A stretch of 5,111 nt of DNA from Prolixibacteraceae bacterium. Its GTDB lineage: Bacteria; Bacteroidota; Bacteroidia; Bacteroidales; Prolixibacteraceae. The stretch is taken from positions 3,480 through 8,590 of the forward strand of contig DMFR01000247.1 in the NCBI GenBank assembly GCA_003450125.1. The letters run 5' to 3'. A program made the translations under genes and the position numbers. Shown here in pieces: positions 1 through 5,100 of the stretch; position 1 is the stretch's first letter, and every line of letters begins with the position of its first letter. The notes under the pieces were generated by a model, which was not told the origin of the DNA, made no database searches, and was given only the letters and a program-made list of their open reading frames with translations.

Positions 1-1
1 T

Positions 2-160
2 CCAACCGCAGGAGAAAAAGGGTACCTTACTTTTACCGATGCCTGGTTCAATGAATACTTATTCCGTTTTGTGATCAACAAGAAATACCTCAACGAAAAA
101 GTAATGGAAGTCTATGGGCAGAAAGCAGAAATGCTTCCACCCTGGGACCCGATGTTTTAA
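2..160 (+). CDS. pepC: Aminopeptidase C / bleomycin hydrolase (peptidase C1B), C-terminal fragment
   Basis: This is the 3' end of a gene that begins upstream of the window; 52 codons and a TAA stop remain. The reading starts PTAGEKGYLTFTDAWFNEYL and ends LPPWDPMF. The pattern GxKGYLxxTDxWFxEY, then a VxxKKYL segment, then a terminal PWDPM is the recognisable C-terminus of the papain-fold aminopeptidase C / bleomycin hydrolase family. These are cytoplasmic hexameric cysteine peptidases that trim N-terminal residues, and in characterised members the C-terminal tail reaches into the active-site cleft. The catalytic Cys, His and Asn all lie upstream of the fragment and cannot be checked. The frame is open with no disruption. 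The gene is followed after two bases by a strong inverted repeat. The family call is fairly secure from the tail alone; the exact substrate is not. Confidence 0.82.
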   Translation, partial: PTAGEKGYLTFTDAWFNEYLFRFVINKKYLNEKVMEVYGQKAEMLPPWDPMF

Positions 161-162
161 GG

Positions 163-197
163 TACTCATCAGATGACTCCAAGTCATCTGATGAGTA
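163..197. repeat. Perfect 16-bp hairpin after pepC, possible terminator
   Basis: The arms TACTCATCAGATGACT (163-178) and AGTCATCTGATGAGTA (182-197) are exact reverse complements around a 3-base loop, CCA. The structure begins two bases after the pepC stop codon, where a transcription terminator or mRNA 3'-end stabiliser would sit. There is no T-run after the stem on either strand, and the stem has only 6 G/C pairs out of 16. It is therefore not a textbook rho-independent terminator. The symmetry could also serve as a protein-binding site. Confidence 0.6.
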
Positions 198-228
198 AAA
201 TCAAATTCAAACATTTTATAGATTCAGT

Positions 229-426
229 ATGAAGACTATTAAAATATTTAGCTTTATCTTTTATACAGCAATGTTAGTTTTAGTTCTATGTTTGATCTTG
301 AATGTTACGATTAAATATTCAACCCAAATATTATCTTTTCTCTTAGTCATATCATCAGTTCTTTTCTTTTTGGAAGCATATTATTCAAAGAGAAGTCGAA
401 TTCAAAGAGAAGCAGAAATTAATTGA
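229..426 (+). CDS. Small two-helix membrane protein, unknown function
   Basis: This 65-residue ORF starts MKTIKIF. It has a hydrophobic segment at about residues 6-27 (rich in F, L, V and I), a short NVTIKYS turn, and a second hydrophobic segment at about 33-52. It ends in a charged tail with KRSRIQRE. The layout fits a small inner-membrane protein with two helices. The basic C-terminal tail would be cytoplasmic by the positive-inside rule. I do not recognise a family. The ORF is only about 26% G+C by my count, clearly more AT-rich than the flanking enzyme genes, and no Bacteroidota -7 element or strong ribosome binding site is visible before it. It could be a genuine small or horizontally acquired gene. 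AT-rich intergenic DNA can also give a chance hydrophobic ORF, because T-rich codons encode F, L, I and V. The well-formed helix-turn-helix-basic tail layout slightly favours a real gene. Confidence 0.5.
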   Translation: MKTIKIFSFIFYTAMLVLVLCLILNVTIKYSTQILSFLLVISSVLFFLEAYYSKRSRIQREAEIN

Positions 427-506
427 ATAACATTTGTATTTTACTGATGCGATGACTTCGAGACAACGGATTAGTAATTCAAATAAATTATAAAAAACAT
501 ATACCC

Positions 507-1376
507 ATGCAGCAGAACTTTTTTGTCAAATCACACGGGCTCGGAAACGATTATTTTGTGCTTGATCAGGATAATATGACTTTTCAACTGACTGAAAAGA
601 ACATCCAGCTGTTGTGCGATGTCCATTACGGAATTGGTTCAGATGGCATCTTGCTGAAAGTGCCTTCTGCGAAAGCTGATTTTGGATTGAAGATTTACAA
701 CCCAGATGGTTCGGAAGCTGAAAAGAGTGGTAACGGCCTACGAATATTTGCCAAATACCTGTATGATTATGGATTCACTACAGGAAAAATATTTACCATT
801 GAAACCCTGGGTGGGACTGTGACAGCTGAAGTTTCGAAAGAAACCAACGGTAAAGCCAACCGGATAAAAGTGGATATGGGAAAGGCAATCTTCAATTCAC
901 GCCTTATTCCTGTGATTTGTGACGAACCTGAATGCTTGGATCATCCGATCAACATCATTGATGAAGCTTATCTGATCAATTGTGTTTCTGTTGGAAATCC
1001 ACATTGTATGATCCTGCGCGATCAACTGGTCAAGGCAGAAATCCTGAAACATGGCTCCGACATCGAGAATCATCCCATGTTTCCCAATCGTATCAATGTT
1101 CAGTTTGCAAAAGTCATCTCCCGCAATGAAGTTGAAATCCTTATCTGGGAGCGGGGAGCAGGTTATACCCTGGCCTCGGGAAGCTCTTCATGTGCAGTGG
1201 CTGCATTGATGGTCAAGAAAGGCCTTACTGACCGTAAATTGACAATAAAGATGCCAGGAGGAGTTTTGCAGCTGGAGATCGATGAGGCCTGGAACATACG
1301 CATGGAAGGCGAAGTAAAAGAAATCGCATCAGGCTATTTGAGCGATCAGCTGATTGCTGATGTACTTTGCTTATAA
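507..1376 (+). CDS. Diaminopimelate epimerase homologue with both catalytic cysteines replaced by serine
   Basis: This 289-residue protein has the length and full two-lobe layout of DapF, which in canonical form interconverts LL- and meso-diaminopimelate in the cytoplasm for lysine and peptidoglycan synthesis. Visible family motifs are HGLGND (10-15), YGIGSDG (41-47), NPDGSE (65-70), SGNG (74-77), VGNPH (162-166), INV (196-198) and WERGAG (214-219). Asn14, Asn65, Asn164, Asn197, Glu215 and Arg216 match the substrate-contact positions known from Haemophilus DapF. However, the first catalytic Cys (Cys73 in Haemophilus and E. coli) is Ser74 in EKSGNG. The second (Cys217) is Ser224 in TLASGS, and the usual GET is GYT (Tyr220). 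The proton-shuttling thiols are therefore both missing, so ordinary cofactor-free epimerisation is doubtful. The next gene encodes a diverged LysA-like decarboxylase 42 bases downstream. Assignment to the DapF fold is very secure; the reaction is not, so I give no gene symbol. It may be a neofunctionalised paralogue, an isomerase or lyase, or an epimerase that works with serine. Confidence 0.9.
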   Translation: MQQNFFVKSHGLGNDYFVLDQDNMTFQLTEKNIQLLCDVHYGIGSDGILLKVPSAKADFGLKIYNPDGSEAEKSGNGLRIFAKYLYDYGFTTGKIFTIETLGGTVTAEVSKETNGKANRIKVDMGKAIFNSRLIPVICDEPECLDHPINIIDEAYLINCVSVGNPHCMILRDQLVKAEILKHGSDIENHPMFPNRINVQFAKVISRNEVEILIWERGAGYTLASGSSSCAVAALMVKKGLTDRKLTIKMPGGVLQLEIDEAWNIRMEGEVKEIASGYLSDQLIADVLCL

Positions 1377-1384
1377 AAAATCAA

Positions 1385-1392
1385 TAAATTTG
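1385..1392 (+). promoter_or_regulatory. Possible Bacteroidota -7 promoter element for the decarboxylase gene
   Basis: TAAATTTG matches the TAnnTTTG -7 consensus of Bacteroidota housekeeping promoters and lies 26 bases before the ATG at 1419. A TTTG (1366-1369) could be the -33 element, but its 15-base gap is shorter than the roughly 19-21 bases usually seen. If active, it would give the decarboxylase a start of its own inside the dapF-like/lysA-like pair. The 42-base gap also allows simple read-through from the epimerase homologue. Confidence 0.4.
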
Positions 1393-1418
1393 CAGCCCAA
1401 TATATTTAAACCATTGAG

Positions 1419-2678
1419 ATGACAAAACAAATTCCCTTTTCGAAGAAACAAATCGAAAAAATCATAGAACAGACCCCCACACCTTTCCATATATACGATG
1501 AAAAAGGCATCCGTGAATATGCACGGAAATTCAACCGTACCTTTTCATGGAATCCGGGATTTAAGGAATTCTATGCCATCAAATCGGCACCTAACCCTTA
1601 CCTGATGAAGATTATGCGGGAAGAAGGCTTTGGAATCGACTGCAGTTCAATGGCAGAACTTGAGATAGCAGAAAAGCTGGGTATGTCGGGTGATGAAATC
1701 ATGTTCACCTCCAATGATACGCCTGCCTATGAATACAAAAAGGCCATCGATCTTGGGGCGATCATCAACCTCGACGATATTTCACACATCGAATACCTGG
1801 AAAAGAACGTAGGGCTTCCCGATATCGTTTGTTTCCGCTATAATCCTGGCTCCCTGAAGGAAGGAAACACCATCATTGGCCATCCCGAAGAAGCCAAGTA
1901 TGGCTTTACCCGCGAACAGTTGTTTGAAGGCTACCAGATGCTCCTGGACAAGGGTGTAAAACGGTTTGGATTGCATACCATGGTGGCTTCCAACGAACTC
2001 GATTCTGCCTATTTTGTAGAAACTGCCCAGATCCTGTTTGACCTGATTGTAGAATTGAACCAGAGACTGGGCATACATATCGAATTTGCCAATCTAGGTG
2101 GTGGTATCGGTATTCCATACCGCCCAAGTGACTTACCTGTTGACCTGGACTTTATGAGCCGTGGCATTGATAAGTTATACCAGGAAAAGATTGTTGCCAA
2201 TGGATTGGAACCCCTTAGGGTCTACTTTGAATCGGGACGTGCAATGACTGGTCCATTTGGATTCCTGGTATCCAAAGTGCTGCATATCAAAAAAACATAC
2301 AAGCAATACGCAGGTTTGGATTCCAGCATGGCTAACCTGATGCGTCCTGCCCTATATGGGTCTTACCATCACATTACCGTTATGGGCAAAGAAGATCAGC
2401 CCTACGATCAGGTATATGATGTGACAGGATCATTGTGCGAGAACAACGATAAGTTTGCCATCAACCGTAACTTGCCGGTCATGGAACCAGGCGATGTAGT
2501 TGTAATTCATGATACAGGTGCCCATGGTCATTCTATGGGATTCAATTACAACGGGAAGCTGCGCTCAGCAGAATTGCTGCTTAGGGAGAATGGTCAAGTG
2601 GTTCATATCCGCAGGGCAGAGACGATGGATGACTATTTTGCTACCCTTGACTTTGAGGGACTGAAGGATTTTAAATAA
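1419..2678 (+). CDS. PLP-dependent fold-III decarboxylase, divergent diaminopimelate decarboxylase (LysA) type
   Basis: This 419-residue protein has the alanine-racemase-like barrel and C-terminal beta domain of LysA-type decarboxylases, which remove CO2 from meso-diaminopimelate to make lysine. TPFHIYD (21-27) opens the domain. FYAIKSAPNP (51-60) holds the expected PLP Schiff-base Lys55. LGGGIGIPY (226-234) is the phosphate-binding glycine loop. RPALYGSYHHI (309-319) and FNYNG (375-379) are conserved C-terminal segments. Several signature sites are altered: HTMVAS (186-191) in place of HxGS, ESGR (271-274) in place of EPGR, CENND (340-344) in place of CESGD, and GAHGHSMGF (368-376) where LysA has GAYxxxMxS. 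These lie around the PLP and substrate pocket. The catalytic Lys, glycine loop, Cys340 and Glu341 are retained, so activity as a decarboxylase is likely. The substrate may be diaminopimelate or a related amino acid; carboxynorspermidine- or ornithine-type decarboxylases of the same fold are less likely alternatives. The neighbouring epimerase homologue also has unusual active-site residues. The gene ends at a terminator 22 bases downstream. Confidence 0.85.
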   Translation: MTKQIPFSKKQIEKIIEQTPTPFHIYDEKGIREYARKFNRTFSWNPGFKEFYAIKSAPNPYLMKIMREEGFGIDCSSMAELEIAEKLGMSGDEIMFTSNDTPAYEYKKAIDLGAIINLDDISHIEYLEKNVGLPDIVCFRYNPGSLKEGNTIIGHPEEAKYGFTREQLFEGYQMLLDKGVKRFGLHTMVASNELDSAYFVETAQILFDLIVELNQRLGIHIEFANLGGGIGIPYRPSDLPVDLDFMSRGIDKLYQEKIVANGLEPLRVYFESGRAMTGPFGFLVSKVLHIKKTYKQYAGLDSSMANLMRPALYGSYHHITVMGKEDQPYDQVYDVTGSLCENNDKFAINRNLPVMEPGDVVVIHDTGAHGHSMGFNYNGKLRSAELLLRENGQVVHIRRAETMDDYFATLDFEGLKDFK

Positions 2679-2699
2679 ACGAAAATATAAAAGAACAGG

Positions 2700-2723
2700 A
2701 AGCCGGTGAATGCCGGCTTTTTT
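2700..2723 (+). terminator. Rho-independent terminator after the decarboxylase gene
   Basis: The stem AAGCCGG (2700-2706) pairs with CCGGCTT (2713-2719) around a 6-base loop, TGAATG. The right arm runs into six consecutive T residues (2718-2723). It lies 22 bases after the TAA stop and is a standard intrinsic terminator on the + strand. It separates the amino-acid enzyme pair from the toxin-antitoxin module. Confidence 0.88.
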
Positions 2724-2744
2724 GTTCATAGATAAATTGGTTGA

Positions 2745-2786
2745 TAAAGTACAAGTTATTGTATAAGTACGTATATTTGTACTTTA
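2745..2786. promoter_or_regulatory. Inverted-repeat operator with GTAC cores upstream of the toxin-antitoxin genes
   Basis: TAAAGTACAA (2745-2754) and TTGTACTTTA (2777-2786) are perfect 10-bp inverted arms 22 bases apart. A third half-site, AAGTAC (2765-2770), lies between them and forms its own 6-bp inverted repeat with GTACTT (2779-2784). The right arm overlaps the presumed -7 element. YefM/YoeB complexes of this family are known to repress their own promoters by binding such short palindromes, so this is the likely autoregulatory site (inference). Confidence 0.65.
2772..2779 (+). promoter_or_regulatory. Bacteroidota-type -7 element for the toxin-antitoxin operon
   Basis: TATATTTG matches TAnnTTTG and lies 25 bases before the antitoxin ATG. 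A convincing -33 TTG at the usual spacing is not visible; TTG occurs at 2741-2743 and 2759-2761, too far and too near respectively. The element is embedded in the inverted repeat, so a bound repressor would block it. A purine-rich AGAGAAG (2796-2802) just before the start codon could help ribosome binding. Confidence 0.5.
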
Positions 2787-2804
2787 AAAAATAAAAGAGA
2801 AGAT

Positions 2805-3059
2805 ATGATAGCTGCAAATTATACAGAATTCAGGACCGATTTAAAGAAATTCCTTGATGAGGTAGAGGAAAACCATGAGACCTTAATCATTAAAAGGGGA
2901 AACGGCAAAGGTACTGTTACTATGTCGATGGATGAATACAATTCAATCATGGAAACTGTCCATTTGCTGAGTTCCAGAAAGAATGCAGAAAGATTATTTG
3001 AATCCATTCGGCAAATGCAGGAAGGTGATATCGTTGAAAATAACTTGATAGAAGATTGA
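2805..3059 (+). CDS. yefM: Antitoxin of the YefM (Phd/YefM) family
   Basis: This 84-residue protein matches YefM in length and pattern. It has an N-terminal IAANYTEFRTDL dimerisation and DNA-binding segment, then LIIKRGNGKGTVTMSMDEYN (27-46), which corresponds to the ITRQNGEAAVLMSLEEYN region of E. coli YefM. A helix with LLSSRKNAERL (54-64) follows, then an acidic, probably flexible tail ending NNLIED that would wrap around the toxin. In this family the antitoxin neutralises the YoeB ribosome-dependent mRNA endonuclease and, alone or with the toxin, represses the shared promoter. The stop codon overlaps the toxin start by one base, giving translational coupling. The GTAC inverted repeats just upstream are the probable operator. 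Family assignment is strong from the sequence and from the toxin partner. Confidence 0.92.
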   Translation: MIAANYTEFRTDLKKFLDEVEENHETLIIKRGNGKGTVTMSMDEYNSIMETVHLLSSRKNAERLFESIRQMQEGDIVENNLIED

Positions 3060-3319
3060 TGAAAATCAAATTTTCAAAAATAGCCTGGGAGGACTATGTT
3101 TCCTGGCAGTTCGAAGACAAATCCATGCTGAAAAGAATAAACGAATTGATTAAAGATATTCAACGGACTCCCTATGAGGGAAAAGGAAAACCGGAATCTC
3201 TCAAATATGATTTAACTGGATATTGGGCAAGGAGAATAGATCGGGAACATCGTTTGGTTTATCGTATTGAAGAAAATGAATTGTACATTTATGGTTGCAA
3301 ATATCACTACGATAAATAA
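3059..3319 (+). CDS. yoeB: Toxin YoeB (Txe/YoeB family), ribosome-dependent mRNA endonuclease
   Basis: The protein has 86 residues from the ATG at 3059. It aligns across its whole length with E. coli YoeB: W-x-DY near the start, KRINELIKDIQRTPYEGKGK in the middle, LTGYWARRIDREHRLVY, and a CKYHY end. With the ATG start, the catalytic residues fall at Glu46, Arg65, His83 and the terminal-region Tyr84. This is the same numbering as E. coli YoeB, so all the catalytic machinery is present. YoeB enters the ribosomal A site and cleaves mRNA, halting translation until YefM is replenished. The reading frame also has a TTG at 3056, three bases earlier. The ATG is preferred because it reproduces the E. 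coli numbering and gives the common TGATG stop/start overlap with the antitoxin. The gene appears intact, with a two-residue extension (DK) after the usual HY end. Confidence 0.93.
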   Translation: MKIKFSKIAWEDYVSWQFEDKSMLKRINELIKDIQRTPYEGKGKPESLKYDLTGYWARRIDREHRLVYRIEENELYIYGCKYHYDK

Positions 3320-3321
3320 CT

Positions 3322-3329
3322 TACCTTTG
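3322..3329 (+). promoter_or_regulatory. Possible Bacteroidota -7 promoter element for the glycosyltransferase gene
   Basis: TACCTTTG matches TAnnTTTG and begins three bases after the yoeB stop codon, 24 bases before the ATG at 3354. A TTG at 3295-3297 could be the -33 element, with a rather long 24-base gap. No terminator is visible between yoeB and this site, so read-through from the toxin-antitoxin operon is also possible. Confidence 0.45.
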
Positions 3330-3353
3330 CCTGAATAAAACTGCCACTCCTAT

Positions 3354-4472
3354 ATGAAAATCGGATTTGATGCCAAGCGTGCTTATAATAATGTTGCCGG
3401 ACTGGGGAACTTCAGCCGCAGGACCATTGTTGCACTTGCACGTCAATATCCTAATGACTGTTACTTCTTGTTTAACCCAGCAGAAAAAAAGCCATTATTC
3501 ACTGCCCCGGAAAATTCAACAGAAATAAAACCTGAAGGCTTTTGGAATGCTTTTCCCAATGCATGGCGATCATACCAAATTACAAGTAAGGCCAAAGAAC
3601 TTAACCTGGAAATATATCATGGGTTGAGCCATGAATTACCCATTGGGATTGAAAAGACGGGAATCAAATCAATAGTGACTATTCATGATTTGATCTACCT
3701 CCGATATCCTCAATATTTCCAAAAGATAGACAGAAGTATCTATGATCTAAAGTTCAGACATTCATGTCGGGTAGCCACACGAATCCATGCCATTTCAGAA
3801 CAAACCAAACAAGATTTAATTTCATTCTTAAACGTTCCGGAAGAAAAGATCGATGTGATTTACCAGGCTATCAATACCCTGTTTTTTCAGGTCTGTACAG
3901 AAGAACAAAAATTGACTGTTCTTGACAAATACCAGCTTCCGACGCAGTTTTTACTAAATGTCGGAACCATAGAGCCGCGAAAGAACCTGGTTGGCTTGCT
4001 GAATGGAATGCTCCTTGCAAATCTAAAGATTCCCTTGGTAGTGGTTGGAAAACCGACACATTACATCCGGGAAGTTCAGCAACTGATTGAAAAACACCAG
4101 TCAGACTTAAAAGTGTATTTTTTACCCGGCATAGAGGATGTCGATTTACAAGCTCTGTACCAGTCAGCAGTGGCAATGATATATCCTTCAGTATTTGAAG
4201 GATTTGGTCTACCGGTAGTTGAAGCACAAGCATCAGGATGTCCGGTAATTACTTCAAATATCAGCAGTTTGCCTGAAGCAGGAGGAGAGGCTGCACTGTA
4301 TATTCATCCGCTAAATGCGGAAGAAATAGGACAAGCCATTCGGAAGCTGATGGATGAAACGGATTTAAGGGAATCTCTTATTGCAAAAGCAAAGGTCAAT
4401 GCCCAGCGTTTCACTGCCAATATCTATGCCAGACAATTGAAACAACTGTATAATTCCATTTTGAATGATTGA
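3354..4472 (+). CDS. Glycosyltransferase, GT4 family (GT-B fold), probable mannosyl- or hexosyltransferase
   Basis: This 372-residue protein has both Rossmann lobes of a GT-B enzyme. The N-terminal acceptor lobe starts MKIGFDAKRAYNNVAGLGNF with the glycine-rich loop typical of GT4. It includes YHGLSHELP (88-96), VTIHDLIYLRYP (108-119) and an AISEQTKQDL segment (146-155). The C-terminal nucleotide-sugar lobe has NVGTIEPRKNL (202-212), with the Arg209/Lys210 pair expected to hold the donor phosphates. It continues with PGIEDVDLQALYQSA (258-272) and EGFGLPVVE (282-290), the E-x7-E motif, then PEAGGEAALYIHP. The family transfers a sugar with retention of configuration from NDP- or GDP-hexose to polysaccharide or lipid-linked acceptors, usually at the cytoplasmic face of the membrane. 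No signal peptide or membrane segment is visible. Donor and acceptor cannot be told from sequence, and there are no other polysaccharide genes nearby. The start is an ATG with no better upstream option. The 3' end overlaps the next gene by 8 bp, suggesting translational coupling. Confidence 0.88.
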   Translation: MKIGFDAKRAYNNVAGLGNFSRRTIVALARQYPNDCYFLFNPAEKKPLFTAPENSTEIKPEGFWNAFPNAWRSYQITSKAKELNLEIYHGLSHELPIGIEKTGIKSIVTIHDLIYLRYPQYFQKIDRSIYDLKFRHSCRVATRIHAISEQTKQDLISFLNVPEEKIDVIYQAINTLFFQVCTEEQKLTVLDKYQLPTQFLLNVGTIEPRKNLVGLLNGMLLANLKIPLVVVGKPTHYIREVQQLIEKHQSDLKVYFLPGIEDVDLQALYQSAVAMIYPSVFEGFGLPVVEAQASGCPVITSNISSLPEAGGEAALYIHPLNAEEIGQAIRKLMDETDLRESLIAKAKVNAQRFTANIYARQLKQLYNSILND

Positions 4473-5028
4473 CGATATAAAGGCAGCCCTTGAAGTGCTG
4501 CAAAAAGGGGGAGTCATCTTGTATCCCACAGATACCATTTGGGGGCTTGGATGTGATGCCTGCAACGAAGAAGCGGTGAAACGCATTTATGCCATCAAGA
4601 ACCGCATCGACTCAAAGAGTATGCTCGTTTTAATGGAGAATGCAGCACTGTTGGATCGTTATGTAGAGGAAGTTCCTGAAATTGCCTTCGATTTGATTGA
4701 CGTAACAGACAAGCCACTGACCATCATTTACGATGGGGCAAAGAACCTGGCAAAGAACCTGGTGGCAGAAGATGGAAGCATTGGTATTCGTATTACCACT
4801 GAAGCTTTCAGCAGCGATTTGATCCGTCGCTTTAAACGACCCATTGTTTCGACTTCGGCCAATATAAGCGGAAAACCTTCACCTTCCTGCTTTGACGAAA
4901 TTGAACAGCAGATCATCCATACTGTTGACTATGTGGTTAAATACCGTCAGAATGATACTCACAAGGCTGCTCCCTCAAGCATAATGAAACTGGGAAGAGG
5001 CGGAGAAATAAAAATAATTCGACCATAA
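4465..5028 (+). CDS. tsaC: Threonylcarbamoyl-AMP synthase, TsaC/Sua5-YciO-YrdC domain
   Basis: This 187-residue protein consists of a single YrdC domain without the C-terminal Sua5 extension. Conserved elements are GGVILYPTDTIWGLGCDA (15-32), the K-x-R-x3-SK motif at 45-51 leading into MLVLM, KPLTIIY (83-89), IGIRI (106-110) and STSANISGKPSP (129-140), which form the ATP and threonine-bicarbonate pocket. TsaC makes threonylcarbamoyl-AMP from threonine, bicarbonate and ATP. The TsaB/TsaD/TsaE machinery then transfers it to A37 of ANN-decoding tRNAs (t6A). YciO and hydrogenase-type paralogues share the domain, but length and motifs favour TsaC. The ATG lies inside the glycosyltransferase gene, in another frame, with the stop of that gene five bases later; this suggests coupled translation. 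A 12-bp unit is tandemly duplicated inside the gene and gives AKNLAKNL (92-99) in the protein. The gene is otherwise intact and ends just before a long inverted repeat. Confidence 0.88.
   Translation: MIDDIKAALEVLQKGGVILYPTDTIWGLGCDACNEEAVKRIYAIKNRIDSKSMLVLMENAALLDRYVEEVPEIAFDLIDVTDKPLTIIYDGAKNLAKNLVAEDGSIGIRITTEAFSSDLIRRFKRPIVSTSANISGKPSPSCFDEIEQQIIHTVDYVVKYRQNDTHKAAPSSIMKLGRGGEIKIIRP
4737..4762 (+). repeat. 12-bp tandem direct repeat inside tsaC
   Basis: GGCAAAGAACCT occurs twice in tandem (4737-4748 and 4749-4760), followed by two more matching bases. The unit length is a multiple of three, so the frame is kept and the protein gains a duplicated AKNL. It is consistent with a replication-slippage duplication. 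Confidence 0.8.
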
Positions 5029-5031
5029 ATC

Positions 5032-5100
5032 AGTTCAAAGTTTCAAGTTCAATGTTCAAAGTTAAGGACTGCGAACTCCTGGAACTTGAAACTTTGAACT
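5032..5100. repeat. Long inverted repeat of GTTCAAAGTT-type words after tsaC
   Basis: AGTTCAAAGTTTCAAGTTC (5032-5050) and GAACTTGAAACTTTGAACT (5082-5100) are perfect 19-bp inverted arms around a 31-base loop. The word GTTCAAAGTT occurs at 5033-5042 and again at 5054-5063 in direct orientation, and as its complement at 5090-5099. A second small pair, TTAAGG (5062-5067) and CCTTAA (5106-5111), reaches the window edge. From general familiarity, AT-rich GTTCAAA/TTTCAAG-word repeats of this kind are common between genes in Bacteroidota, so this may be a dispersed intergenic element. There is no T-run, so it is not a classic terminator, although the transcript could fold into a long hairpin at the 3' end of tsaC. 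Confidence 0.75.

Noticed and set aside
428..436. TAACATTTG as a -7 promoter element for the dapF-like gene
   Set aside because: It has three bases, not two, between TA and TTTG, and lies about 70 bases from the start codon without a well-placed -33 element.
441..477. Imperfect inverted repeat TTACTGAT / ATTAGTAA before the dapF-like gene
   Set aside because: Only 8 pairs including one G-T wobble, with a 21-base loop in AT-rich DNA; this is expected by chance.
507..1376. The dapF-like gene as a degraded pseudogene
   Set aside because: The frame is full length and the fold and substrate-contact motifs are conserved. Only the two catalytic cysteines and a neighbouring residue change, which suggests altered function rather than decay.
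1782..2200. Three minus-strand ORFs of 63-98 residues
   Set aside because: They lie fully inside the well-conserved decarboxylase gene on the other strand, overlap each other, and show no recognisable protein pattern.
3871..4233. Minus-strand ORF of 120 residues
   Set aside because: It is a shadow of the glycosyltransferase donor lobe, whose E-x7-E and RK motifs are clear on the + strand.
4365..4586. Minus-strand ORF across the glycosyltransferase/tsaC junction
   Set aside because: It is antisense to two confident genes with no start-site signals or recognisable domain.
5032..5100. CRISPR-like repeats
   Set aside because: The units are short, imperfect and partly inverted, with no regular spacers and no cas genes.
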